From positions 1-24,540 of IMG/VR virus record IMGVR_UViG_3300018046_000112: a DNA stretch of 24,540 nucleotides. One strand, given 5' to 3'. Below, piece after piece: positions 5,027 to 11,632 of the stretch (position 1 is its first letter; every line of letters begins with the position of its first letter). This DNA is from a virus. The position numbers and the translations under genes are program-made. The notes below the pieces were generated by a model, which ran no database searches, was not told where the DNA came from, and saw nothing but the letters and a program-made list of their open reading frames with translations.

Positions 5027-7961
5027 CTTTTATGTTATTCATACAATTTCTTGTATGTTCGGACTATATCTTTACTTATAGACAATTTTTCTTAATTATT
5101 TCTTCTGCTTCTTCTTGATTGGTATGTTCCCATATTCTCAATATTTTATATCCATTTGCCTTTAATAAAATATTAACTCTTTATTTTTTTGTTTCTTATT
5201 TAGTTTTTTGCCACAGTATCTACAATTCATTTTATATTTGTCTATAAGTATTCTACATAAAGTCTCTACGGATTCTATTGTATCATATTTACGGTAAAAT
5301 ACAATAGTCTTTCCTCGGTATTCCCTGTACGGGTTCACCGATATAGTAGAATTTTAAATGACCGATTATGTCCAGCCATTTCACATCCTTGATTATCTAA
5401 TCTAAGGAAAAAAATGTCAGATACTGAGTTACCAGCTGCGCCGGATGAACCAGAGAAGTTATAAGGATACGGAAGCGCGGCATTAATGAAGTACTTTTTA
5501 ATTGTTACTTAGAATTTTATCAACACAATACTCTATATTCTCATTTATTTCATGTTCCCAAAATCTAAAAACTTTTATTCCTTTGTTCGTCATGCTTTTA
5601 TTTTTTTTGATATCTTTATTCTTAATTTCTATATAATATCCTTTTCCATGTATTTCACATTCATGATAAAAACAACCATCACACTCTATTACAGAATTAA
5701 TATTAGGAATCCAAAAATCTACATTGCATATATTTTCTAAAGGAAACCATCGAAAATAATCTTTATTCTCAATTAATCCTCTTTTGATAAATTCATTATT
5801 CATCTTCTCTTCGATAGATGTTCTTTTAAACTTTTCTCTAGGATGATTAATCGCTTATATTCTTATTCTCTCAGCATGTTCTTTGCGTTTTTCTAAAGAA
5901 GGAAACATTTTTGCTTTTCCTTTTGTAGCATTAGATATTTTTATTCCTCTTTCGGGATTTTTTATAGATTCTTTATACTTTTTACTATTAAGTATTACTA
6001 ATCTGTGCTTTTCTGCTATCCCTTCTTTAAACATGCCATTATTATTGCTTATCTTTTTCTTTGATTCTTCTGTATGTTTCTTTCCTAAATGAGAATTATT
6101 CATCTTTATTCTGGTTTGTTCTGATGCTTTCTTTCCTAAATTAGCTAATCTTAATTTATTTATGGTTACCATTGAGGGATGTTTCCCCTTATTCCAAGGG
6201 ATTTGCCCTTTAATGAATCTACCATTATTTATTATATTTTTATTTTTCATGTTGATAAAATTTAGATTAAACATTTCTGTTTAATTCATACAATTTCTTG
6301 TATGCCCAGACTATATCTTCACCCTATTTCTAGGGGCAATACATTTAGTCGTTACGGATTCTCTTTCGAGTCTTTCCTCGGTATTGTCCACTTGCGTGGG
6401 TTTTCACCGATATAGTATTGTTTTTGTTTCCAACATTACAGTTGGAAGGAGACTACTTCTTGTTAATCTCCAACTATTGGCACTGGACCAAGAGGTGAGT
6501 TATAAGCCACTATATTATCGCCTGCCGTAAACTTTCCCGTCGATTCATCTGGTCGCACATAATATCTGCCCGCTGCGCCAACGATTTCGTTTATAATGGC
6601 TTGCACCCCGAAGGAGCAGCCTATCATATCCAACTTATTTCCGCCCTGAAGCCTGATAAGTTTAATCATTTTGTCGAGAGCAGGTATTGATACTCCGCTA
6701 GCCGTCAATGGGTTGCCATTGAAATCGATTACATTTGTAACCAACTGAACGGTTTCTCCGCTAAATGCTATCGGGTTTATTGCTGGATCCGCATACAAGA
6801 TTGCAAATTCTTCTCCTTGAATTATCCTGCGTAAAGCCGCTTCTGCTATTTCAGCTTCTAAATCAGTGTAGCTTCTGCCTCCGGCAATAGCCGGTCCGGT
6901 TATATTGCCGACCGTTCCAAGAAACTTATAAGGGGCTGTTGCCTGTTTATAAGTAGGATCTTGTTCGGGAGGCAAGGCTCCATCCATTTTGTCATTAAGG
7001 TTATTATTTCCTTAAAGTTTGGACTATCGTTTGTATTCTTTATAAGAATACTACTCTTGCTTAGTCTCTGCACCTGCACTATTACATAACGAGTTAAAAG
7101 AATATTCTCTAATATTTTTTTGTTTAGATTTTTTAAAATCTTTTTTCTTTAAAGATAATAAAAGATAAAGTTTTTCCCTAACTTCTATTTCTTTTTCTGA
7201 TAATTTTAATCTTTTATTATTGCTGTCATTATTATTTCTTTTTCTTCCTTGAAACCTGATTGCTATTGCTGCCTGATCTTTCTTTAATTTCAAAAAAGGA
7301 TAAACCTTCTTTAAAAATTCTAATGCTTTTAAATTGTCTGTCTGCCATACATATATCCAATTAGTTGTTCCAGTTATAAAAGATTTTTTATTTTTTAGAT
7401 ATACGACTCCTCCAAAGTTTCCATACAACCAATCAATTATTCTTCCATCTTTTTGTGAAATTGCCACAATAAGAGAATAATTTGGGCTAACCATGTATCC
7501 TCGTGGAGACAACCTATTTATTCTTATACGTCCCTCTCCATCAAGTATTCCTGCCGCATAAGAGTATTTAATAGATTTATTTTGTTTCATATGTTTAGTG
7601 ATATGTAATATGCTTGGTAAGGGTTACCAATTTCAGGCTTCCCTTTATCAAAGAGTATTTTACTACGCCAATGGTTTAAAACTCTGTTGAGTTTAGCGTA
7701 GAAGATGTTAATTAATCCTAGCGGTCCTTGCGAAAGCGTATCAAGCGATGTTCGAATGTTCCAAAGATGAGCTGTTCCTTCTCCTTTTATTCTGTTCATT
7801 CTGTCTCTTATTGGCGTTAGACGGTCAGAGAGTACTACTAAAGCCGACTCTAAATCCTGTCTTGCCAATAAGGTATTTCCATAAGGCAACAGATAACTTT
7901 GGTCAATCTGCTTCTCATACACTTCTAATGCGCGATCCAAACTGTTTATTCCATCATTCAT
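4886..7961 (-). CDS. major capsid protein, HK97 fold, four exons: join(7961..7695, 6984..6466, 5493..5374, 5026..4886)
   Basis: Joining four exons gives a 348-aa protein (89+173+40+46) ending in TAG. It reads like an HK97-fold major capsid protein. It has an N-arm (residues 1-48), the GEGTAHLWNIRTSLD start of the main fold, then DGALPPEQDPTY leading into a long helix (GRSYTDLEAEIAEAALRRII) that fits the spine helix. Next come beta strands and a C-terminal region (DLVPVGRTELAKIFDSVRFY). Each exon break falls between codons, after Ala89, Asp262 and Ala302. All three have a P1 helix ending in a U-G pair at the 5' splice site and a P10 pairing that sets the 3' site. The gene follows the protease-scaffold gene and ends at a strong terminator, as expected for the most abundant virion protein. 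No Shine-Dalgarno sequence is visible. Confidence 0.9.
5027..5373 (-). ncRNA. group I intron 3 in the capsid gene, with decayed endonuclease
   Basis: A 347-nt intron. P1 is exon AAATGGCT with guide GGTCATTT, closing with U-G. P10 is AATC with the exon 4 start GATT. P7 is GACT with AGTC in the typical AGATATAGTCC context (5061-5072). P8 is a 12-bp stem (ACTTATAGACAA with TTGTCTATAAGT) whose loop holds the endonuclease remnant. P9 is CATACAA-GAAA-TTGTATG with a GNRA tetraloop. The intron ends in G. It shares the blocks TACTATATCGGTGAA and AATACCGAGGAAAGACT and the P9 hairpin with intron 2, so the two are close relatives. Confidence 0.88.
5076..5230 (-). pseudogene. remnant of an intron homing endonuclease
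   Basis: The first part (ATG at 5230) encodes MNCRYCGKKLNKKQK, a CxxC zinc-finger-like start, and then stops. In another frame the last part reads NGYKILRIWEHTNQEEAEEIIKK, ending at TAA 5078-5076. That matches the C-terminal helix of the EDxHD nuclease in intron 2 (NKGIKVFRFWEHEINENIE). The catalytic centre is missing, so an internal deletion and a frameshift have destroyed the gene. The end overlaps the P8 strand that the ribozyme needs, which may explain why this piece is kept. Confidence 0.75.
5374..5493 (-). CDS. major capsid protein exon 3 (residues 263-302)
   Basis: A 40-codon exon with no start or stop of its own, beginning YFINAALPYPYN and ending NQGCEMA. Its 5' edge is set by the P10 pairing TACTTC/GAAGTA and its 3' edge by P1 of intron 3 (exon AAATGGCT with guide GGTCATTT). 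Too short to be called as a gene by itself. Confidence 0.88.
5494..6465 (-). ncRNA. group I intron 2 in the capsid gene, with endonuclease gene
   Basis: A 972-nt intron. P1 is exon GGAGAT with guide GTCTCC (closing U-G). P10 is GAAGTA with exon 3 TACTTC, immediately beside the guide. P7 is ACGACTA/ATAGTC near 6308-6350. P8 is a short hairpin CCCTA-GAAA-TAGGG. P9 is CATACAA-GAAA-TTGTATG. The endonuclease ORF follows P9, and its stop lies four bases before the 3' splice site, so the gene sits downstream of the catalytic core, unlike in introns 1 and 3. The intron ends in G. Confidence 0.9.
5498..6274 (-). pseudogene. intron 2 homing endonuclease (NUMOD3 + EDxHD/Vsr-like) with an in-frame TAA
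   Basis: One reading frame of 259 codons, interrupted only by a TAA at 5857-5855. The first 139 residues have NUMOD3-type DNA-binding repeats (IPWNKGKHPS, NLGKKASEQTRIKM, HLGKKHTEESKKKI). After the stop, 17 in-frame codons (AINHPREKFKRTSIEEK) lead into the nuclease part (VDFWIPNINSVIECDGCFYHE, then IKVFRFWEH). This is the Vsr-like EDxHD fold of endonucleases such as I-Bth0305I. The probable catalytic Glu (TSIE) lies in the 17-codon bridge, before the internal ATG at 5803. Restarting there would therefore make a nuclease without that residue. It is most likely a recent nonsense pseudogene; read-through, or two functional pieces, are alternatives. Confidence 0.8.
6466..6984 (-). CDS. major capsid protein exon 2 (residues 90-262)
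   Basis: Starts DGALPPEQ and ends PVPIVGD. The 3' splice site of intron 1 is fixed by P10: exon GATGG pairs with CCATT beside the guide. The exon end GGAGAT pairs with the guide GTCTCC of intron 2. Taken as a separate gene it would start at an ATG at 6987 that is partly intron, and it would stop at a TAA inside intron 2. Confidence 0.9.
6985..7694 (-). ncRNA. group I intron 1 in the capsid gene, with LAGLIDADG gene
   Basis: A 710-nt intron. P1 is exon CTACGCT with guide GGCGTAG (closing U-G), with P2 as AAACTC/GAGTTT in the P1 loop. P10 is CCATT with the exon 2 start GATGG, adjoining the guide. P7 is GACTA/TAGTC. P8 is GTATTC/GAATAC. P9 is TTAAGG/CCTTAA. The intron ends in G at 6985. The endonuclease ORF occupies the loop between the P4-P6 side and P7, and its last codons run into P7/P8. 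The core differs from introns 2 and 3, so it has a separate origin. Confidence 0.88.
7051..7590 (-). CDS. LAGLIDADG homing endonuclease of intron 1
   Basis: A 179-aa endonuclease with one LAGLIDADG-type motif, YAAGILDGEGRI (residues 11-22), so it probably acts as a homodimer. The acidic Asp/Glu at the end of that helix would bind catalytic metal. The rest fits the family: a beta-saddle (SLIVAISQKDGRIIDWLYGNFGG, WIYVWQTDN), then helices (LEFLKKVYPFLKLKKDQAAIAI). It cleaves intronless alleles so that the intron is copied into them. Its ATG overlaps the TGA that ends the unspliced exon 1 frame (ATGA at 7590-7587), which would couple translation to unspliced mRNA. The final codons and TAG overlap the ribozyme P7/P8 strands. 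Confidence 0.85.
   Translation of the reverse strand: MKQNKSIKYSYAAGILDGEGRIRINRLSPRGYMVSPNYSLIVAISQKDGRIIDWLYGNFGGVVYLKNKKSFITGTTNWIYVWQTDNLKALEFLKKVYPFLKLKKDQAAIAIRFQGRKRNNNDSNNKRLKLSEKEIEVREKLYLLLSLKKKDFKKSKQKNIREYSFNSLCNSAGAETKQE
7695..7961 (-). CDS. major capsid protein exon 1 (residues 1-89)
   Basis: Ends ...INIFYA with the codon GCT at the splice site. The exon bases CTACGCT pair with the intron guide GGCGTAG, leaving the last U opposite G. Without splicing, the frame reads 35 codons into the intron and stops at 7587. It contains TLLARQDLE at residues 30-38, which also occurs in the 364-aa head protein. Confidence 0.88.
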
Positions 7962-7970
7962 ATCTGTGTA

Positions 7971-8045
7971 TTAAATTGTCAATGTGCTTTTAAACACAAT
8001 ACAAATTAATTCTAATACTTTTTGGAGTGTTGCAACTTTACTCAT
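7971..8045 (-). CDS. possible 24-aa leader peptide before the capsid gene
   Basis: A short ORF starting MSKVATLQKVLELICIV and ending nine bases before the capsid ATG. The length and position suit a leader peptide or translational coupling. There is no ribosome binding site and no recognisable family. It may be chance in this AT-rich gap. Confidence 0.2.
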   Translation of the reverse strand: MSKVATLQKVLELICIVFKSTLTI

Positions 8046-8134
8046 AAATGAAAAACATTTTTATATGTTAAACAAGTATGTAGCCGAGTCTACCGACCTC
8101 TTCATAAAGAAACTCACTCCTGCTTCGATTCAAT

Positions 8135-8160
8135 CTCTGCGTCCGTAAAAGGACGCAGAG
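8135..8160 (-). terminator. 10-bp hairpin after the protease-scaffold gene
   Basis: CTCTGCGTCC pairs perfectly with GGACGCAGAG across a six-base loop, eight bases past the scaffold stop. No T-run follows on the minus strand (ATTGAATC), so it may be a partial terminator or an mRNA-stabilising or processing hairpin. Such hairpins often set the scaffold-to-capsid expression ratio. Confidence 0.5.
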
Positions 8161-8167
8161 TTAAATT

Positions 8168-10144
8168 TTACAATATTTGGGAAATGTTTTCACGTCTTGC
8201 CTCTGAAGAAAAGTTGTTTTTATACATTTCTTTAAAATCCTTTTCTTCCGAAACCGATTTATGCAATTCCTCGGCTGTTACGTCTGAAACCAATTTTAAT
8301 CTTGGCCCGCCATCTCTTGACATTACATAAGGGGTTCCGTTTATTACAGACCTCTTTAATCCGGGCTCACCCATATATTCTTTTATGCTTTTCTGTATTT
8401 TCTGGTCGTTTCTGATGAATTCCATAAATTGATTTCTTAACCCGATTATTCTGTTTCCGCTCTCTTCTTGGGATTTTTCAAGCTTTTCAAGAGCCTCCCC
8501 AACCAAGAACGCAAACTTATCAATATTGGCTACCGCGACTTTCGGATTGCTTTTCATTTGCTTTGACATTGCTTTCACCCTTTCCGCGGAAGGAATTTTA
8601 TATTCACTTGTATCCGCTGATTCGGAACTTCTGTCTTTTTCATCTCCAACCATTCTGCTTCCCGCAGGGACTGAATACGATTCGGAACTGGAAACCTCTT
8701 TCCTTGTTTTTGTTTCATTGGGAAATTCCTGATCTAAAGCTTCGGTGCTGTCTGGTTTTTCATTTCCGCCTCTTTCTCTCTTTGATTGGGCATGATCTCC
8801 GCCTATTGCTTTATACTCCGATTCGGAATATGTGTCGGAATCTCTTGATGTTTTATTATCCGCTTTCTTTGCGGAGCTTTCAGATTCAGAACTGTCTTCC
8901 GAAGAAGAAGATTTGAACGCTTTCTTTGTCTTGGACTCCGATGGGAATTCCTGATCCAATGCTTCGGTGCTTTCGGAGGATTGCTTGCCGCTTCTTTCCC
9001 TTGGGGCTGAATTGTCTCCATTAGCATAAGTTTCTTCTTGTCCTTCTCTTTGCTTTTCTTTCTTCTCATCAGGAATCTCTTGATCAAGCGCGTCTGAATC
9101 TAAAGAAGTATAAGACAGAGTTTTGGTGATATTGCTTAAAGCGTCTATCGCCTTGTTGATTCCTTCCACAATTGCTTTCTTTGTTGAAGAGCTTTCGCTG
9201 TCTGAATAATTACTTTCGGGAAATTTCTCTTTTGCGGTCTTTGTTTTCTCAGAAGATTTGCTTTCAGACGATTCCATCGCTTTCTTTGTTGGAGAGCTTT
9301 CGCTGTCTGAAGGTTCTGATTCAGACACTGAATCTTTGTCAGAACTCATTTCTTTTTCTTTGTCGGATGCTTCAGAAGAGCTGCTTGAGCTTTCTTCTTT
9401 TGGATCCGACTCTTTTTTATTAAATCCAAACATATTATTATTATTTAATTTTACATTATATCCTTGTTCATTATTATCCTCGACCCTTTGCTTTTCACTT
9501 TGCCATGCATTTTTAGGTATGGACTTTTCAAACGTCTGCAGGTAATCCATTTGCGGATTCTCAAACAAGAATTCATTATAACAGGATTTATATATATCCT
9601 CTTCCAAAGGAGTTCCCGTATAATTCTTAGCTATGAGCCATGAATCATAATTGGATGGTCTTGGCGTTACCGAAACTTCCCTCAGCATCACATCATAAAA
9701 TGTTTTTATCATCTTTCCTTTGGATTCAACTAATTCTCTGATTGCATCCTTCACTTCCCCTCCAACCGACAATCCCAATTGGGCTCCGGCCTTTAAAGAA
9801 TCATAGAGAATCATTGCGGCCGGCTTTGTCTTATCCAGCATGGCCTTTATTCTTAATTGGTTCCTATCATCAATATGAGCTTCGCAGACCCTGCCTATAA
9901 TAGCATCATCGGTTTTTTGGTGGGCTACCCTTAAAGGAACAGACTGTTCGTTTATAATCTTTGCCATTCTTATTAATGCGGGTTTTGCCATTCTTTCCTG
10001 GTCATGGTCTACATTAGTTGAAGAAGCCACCCCTTCAATAGCAAATTCGCTTCCCGATTCCGAAGGTATCGCTTTTTCTATATAAAATATAAAAGGAAAG
10101 CTTCCTTCCGCTCTTGATAATATTTGTGTTTTTTTAATATCCAT
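8168..10144 (-). CDS. prohead protease fused to a long acidic scaffold
   Basis: A 658-aa protein in two parts. Residues about 15-170 look like a phage prohead protease: SSTNVDHDQERM (42-52), a candidate catalytic His75 in RVAHQ, Ser126 in LGLSVGGEV, and the closing strand LREVSVTPRP (154-163). These proteases cut scaffold and capsid N-arms during maturation. Residues about 245-520 are low-complexity Ser/Glu/Asp/Lys, as in scaffolds. They contain three ALDQE(I/F)P repeats (352, 395 and 469) and three SES-S-KKA repeats (279, 314 and 418). The end (520-658) is helical with a coiled-coil-like segment, probably the capsid-binding part. The gene directly precedes the capsid gene. The three ALDQE repeats could be processing sites. 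Confidence 0.8.
   Translation of the reverse strand: MDIKKTQILSRAEGSFPFIFYIEKAIPSESGSEFAIEGVASSTNVDHDQERMAKPALIRMAKIINEQSVPLRVAHQKTDDAIIGRVCEAHIDDRNQLRIKAMLDKTKPAAMILYDSLKAGAQLGLSVGGEVKDAIRELVESKGKMIKTFYDVMLREVSVTPRPSNYDSWLIAKNYTGTPLEEDIYKSCYNEFLFENPQMDYLQTFEKSIPKNAWQSEKQRVEDNNEQGYNVKLNNNNMFGFNKKESDPKEESSSSSSEASDKEKEMSSDKDSVSESEPSDSESSPTKKAMESSESKSSEKTKTAKEKFPESNYSDSESSSTKKAIVEGINKAIDALSNITKTLSYTSLDSDALDQEIPDEKKEKQREGQEETYANGDNSAPRERSGKQSSESTEALDQEFPSESKTKKAFKSSSSEDSSESESSAKKADNKTSRDSDTYSESEYKAIGGDHAQSKRERGGNEKPDSTEALDQEFPNETKTRKEVSSSESYSVPAGSRMVGDEKDRSSESADTSEYKIPSAERVKAMSKQMKSNPKVAVANIDKFAFLVGEALEKLEKSQEESGNRIIGLRNQFMEFIRNDQKIQKSIKEYMGEPGLKRSVINGTPYVMSRDGGPRLKLVSDVTAEELHKSVSEEKDFKEMYKNNFSSEARRENISQIL
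9173..9313 (-). repeat. internal duplication in the scaffold coding region
   Basis: A 33-base stretch (plus strand GCTTTCTTTGTTG..) occurs at about 9174-9206 and again at about 9280-9312 with one mismatch. It encodes the SDSESS(S/P)TKKA units. This points to expansion of the scaffold by unequal exchange or slippage. Confidence 0.6.
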
Positions 10145-10286
10145 TTTGTATTAATACATTTATAATGTTAAATATTTCTTCTTCTTTTATTATACCAAGA
10201 CTGACCAATATTTTTATCACTTTCTGCTGCCATTGATAGTCTCCCTGCTCAACCTGATTCTTTATTTCTTCAATTAATCCTGCCAT
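10134..10286 (-). CDS. 50-aa protein between the head protein and the scaffold
   Basis: A small gene starting MAGLIEEIKNQVEQGDYQWQ and ending VLIQNGY. It overlaps the end of the 364-aa head gene by 17 bases and the start of the scaffold gene by 11 bases. Tight overlaps on both sides and a clean amphipathic helical sequence support a real gene. No family is recognised. It could be a small head assembly factor. Translation would be coupled at both ends. Confidence 0.65.
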   Translation of the reverse strand: MAGLIEEIKNQVEQGDYQWQQKVIKILVSLGIIKEEEIFNIINVLIQNGY

Positions 10287-11364
10287 TATTTAACGCTTCT
10301 TTGAATGTTTTATAATATTTTGACGGTTTGTTGCGTTGGTCTATCGGCCTTTCGACCACAGAATTTTTTATATCCAAAGGTCCATTGCCTCTTTCGTGAA
10401 GACATATTTTATCCCTTGCCATCTCTAATATTTTTCTCGACTCTCCCGAAGTAAGCCCAAATTCTTCAAGTAATATCTTTTCCCTGTAATTCTCATCTTC
10501 TACCTCATCCAGAAGCTGAGAAGCTCTAGCAAAAGTATCGGGGTTTATTATGCTTTTTGTTTTTGTCGAAGATGAATCTCCTTCTAAATCTTGCCTCGCT
10601 AAAAGTGTTTTTGGAACGGCTCCATTATATTCCGCATCAACTTCTTTCATTCTCTCGCTTCTGTCCGCGCTTTCTCTATTGTTTCTGTCCGCTCCTTCCG
10701 AGCTATGTCCTGAAATATCAGAATTAGAAAATATTGTTCCCAGCATTGAATTAACAAGAGACCTCTGTTCACTATCGGTTAAATTATATTCATCACTTTG
10801 TGATTTCTTTGCTTCATCTCTGTTCTCCGGCTTTATAGAACCTTTATATCCTAACTTTGCCTGGCAAATCGCAAAACACAAACCCTTTGGGTTTTGGCTT
10901 AAGCAAGAAGCCACACAACTCCTCCATTTGCCCGTATGAACATCGTCTTTGTATATTTCCATTGCCGAATCAAAAGATTTTATTACCATATCATCAAATG
11001 CAATATCTTGCATTTTAATCATCTTATTATAAGCTTCCGATCCGAGAGCATTAGTGCAAACAGCAAAAGCATTCTTTGCTCCGCCTTTTCTTTTTATATC
11101 TTGGACGCACCTATCGAATTTTTCCGAATGAGAGTCTAGTGATTTATTTGCGTATATGGCTCTTTCTTGATCTTGAGCCGCTTTTTTAGAAGGGTGTTCT
11201 CCCAAAACTTTTCCTTTATGAGAATATAGCATCCACTTTCCTTTTTTGTTTCTTATTATTTTTCCTATCTCAGAATTCTCGCTTCCGTATTCATCTCTTT
11301 TTTCATCGCAAGATTTGCTGAAATTCTCTTCAAAATATTTCTGAAATATTGTTTTGTTCTTCAT
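10270..11364 (-). CDS. 364-aa head-module protein with cysteine-rich centre
   Basis: A protein upstream of the protease-scaffold gene. Residues 40-74 have a GKWMLYSHKGKVLG..(K)AAQDQERAI pattern seen in phage proteins near the portal. Residues 83-107 have FDRCVQDIKRKGGAKNAFAVC, another motif common in such proteins. Cysteines cluster at 150-167 (SCVASCLSQ, CFAIC), a possible metal or disulfide unit. The centre is Ser/Asp/Glu/Arg-rich. At 253-261 it carries TLLARQDLE, identical to residues 30-38 of the capsid N-arm but encoded with different codons at seven of nine positions. This suggests a shared binding or protease site. The function is unknown; an internal head or minor scaffold protein is likely. 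Confidence 0.6.
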   Translation of the reverse strand: MKNKTIFQKYFEENFSKSCDEKRDEYGSENSEIGKIIRNKKGKWMLYSHKGKVLGEHPSKKAAQDQERAIYANKSLDSHSEKFDRCVQDIKRKGGAKNAFAVCTNALGSEAYNKMIKMQDIAFDDMVIKSFDSAMEIYKDDVHTGKWRSCVASCLSQNPKGLCFAICQAKLGYKGSIKPENRDEAKKSQSDEYNLTDSEQRSLVNSMLGTIFSNSDISGHSSEGADRNNRESADRSERMKEVDAEYNGAVPKTLLARQDLEGDSSSTKTKSIINPDTFARASQLLDEVEDENYREKILLEEFGLTSGESRKILEMARDKICLHERGNGPLDIKNSVVERPIDQRNKPSKYYKTFKEALNNGRIN

Positions 11365-11417
11365 AAAAGATTTTTAAATAATTGTAAACTTTTTAAAATA
11401 TATAAATTATGCAACTG

Positions 11418-11433
11418 TCCTATATTCATTATA
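11418..11433 (-). promoter_or_regulatory. candidate late promoter -10 element before the 364-aa head gene
   Basis: Minus-strand TATAATGAATATAGGA, 69 bases before the ATG at 11364. It differs by two bases from the 14-base core shared by the portal and adaptor elements. No -35 consensus is seen at the right distance. It lies downstream of the terminator at 11470-11497, so it would restart transcription. Confidence 0.4.
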
Positions 11434-11469
11434 CAATATTTATTATTTTTTTTATGATTGAATATAAAA

Positions 11470-11497
11470 ATCCCGCCCTTTTTTGAGAGCGGGATTT
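11470..11497 (-). terminator. intrinsic terminator after the 24-aa basic peptide
   Basis: On the minus strand AAATCCCGC and GCGGGATTT pair around TCTCAAAAAAGG and are followed by a T-run (TTTTTATATT). It is placed five bases after the TAG of the 24-aa gene. This is a typical rho-independent terminator. Confidence 0.85.
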
Positions 11498-11501
11498 GTT
11501 G

Positions 11502-11576
11502 CTATTTCTTGCCTTTTTTGTTGGCAGCAGCTTTCTTGGCCGGAGATTTTTTAGGAGCAACTTTTTTAGTTGGCAT
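11502..11576 (-). CDS. 24-aa lysine/alanine-rich basic peptide
   Basis: A tiny gene reading MPTKKVAPKKSPAKKAAANK then KGKK: 11 Lys and 6 Ala in 24 residues, like the tail of histone H1 or HU-type proteins. It lies between the portal stop and a strong terminator, with a candidate promoter (11605-11632) just upstream. It could therefore be made from its own short mRNA. Non-random composition, defined signals and a clean start and stop support it as real. A role in DNA condensation or packaging is a guess. Confidence 0.65.
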   Translation of the reverse strand: MPTKKVAPKKSPAKKAAANKKGKK

Positions 11577-11604
11577 CTTATTTATATTTAATTGTACTGT
11601 TTAT

Positions 11605-11632
11605 ATTTTACTTATTTTTATTTTTTTGTCAA
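11605..11632 (-). promoter_or_regulatory. possible promoter for the 24-aa peptide
   Basis: Minus-strand TTGACA (11632-11627), a 16-base spacer and TAAAAT (11610-11605). The predicted start is about 22 bases before the ATG. The -35 box lies inside the last codons of the portal gene, a Lys-rich AT-rich end, so chance cannot be excluded. Confidence 0.4.

Noticed and set aside
5855-5857. TAA as a recoded sense codon (alternative genetic code)
   Set aside because: TAA, TAG and TGA all end convincing genes in this window, so a single TAA in a mobile endonuclease is better explained by mutation.
6463-6987. The exon 2 region as an independent 174-aa gene
   Set aside because: Its apparent ATG partly belongs to intron 1 and its stop lies inside intron 2; P1 and P10 pairings place it within the capsid gene.
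7957-7982. TTGACA on the minus strand just before the capsid gene
   Set aside because: A -10 box 16-18 bases further on would fall after the capsid ATG, and none matching the consensus is present.
8168-9545. Long plus-strand and alternative-frame ORFs over the scaffold
   Set aside because: They arise from the repetitive Ser/Glu/Lys codons of the scaffold and have no independent start signals or recognisable domains.
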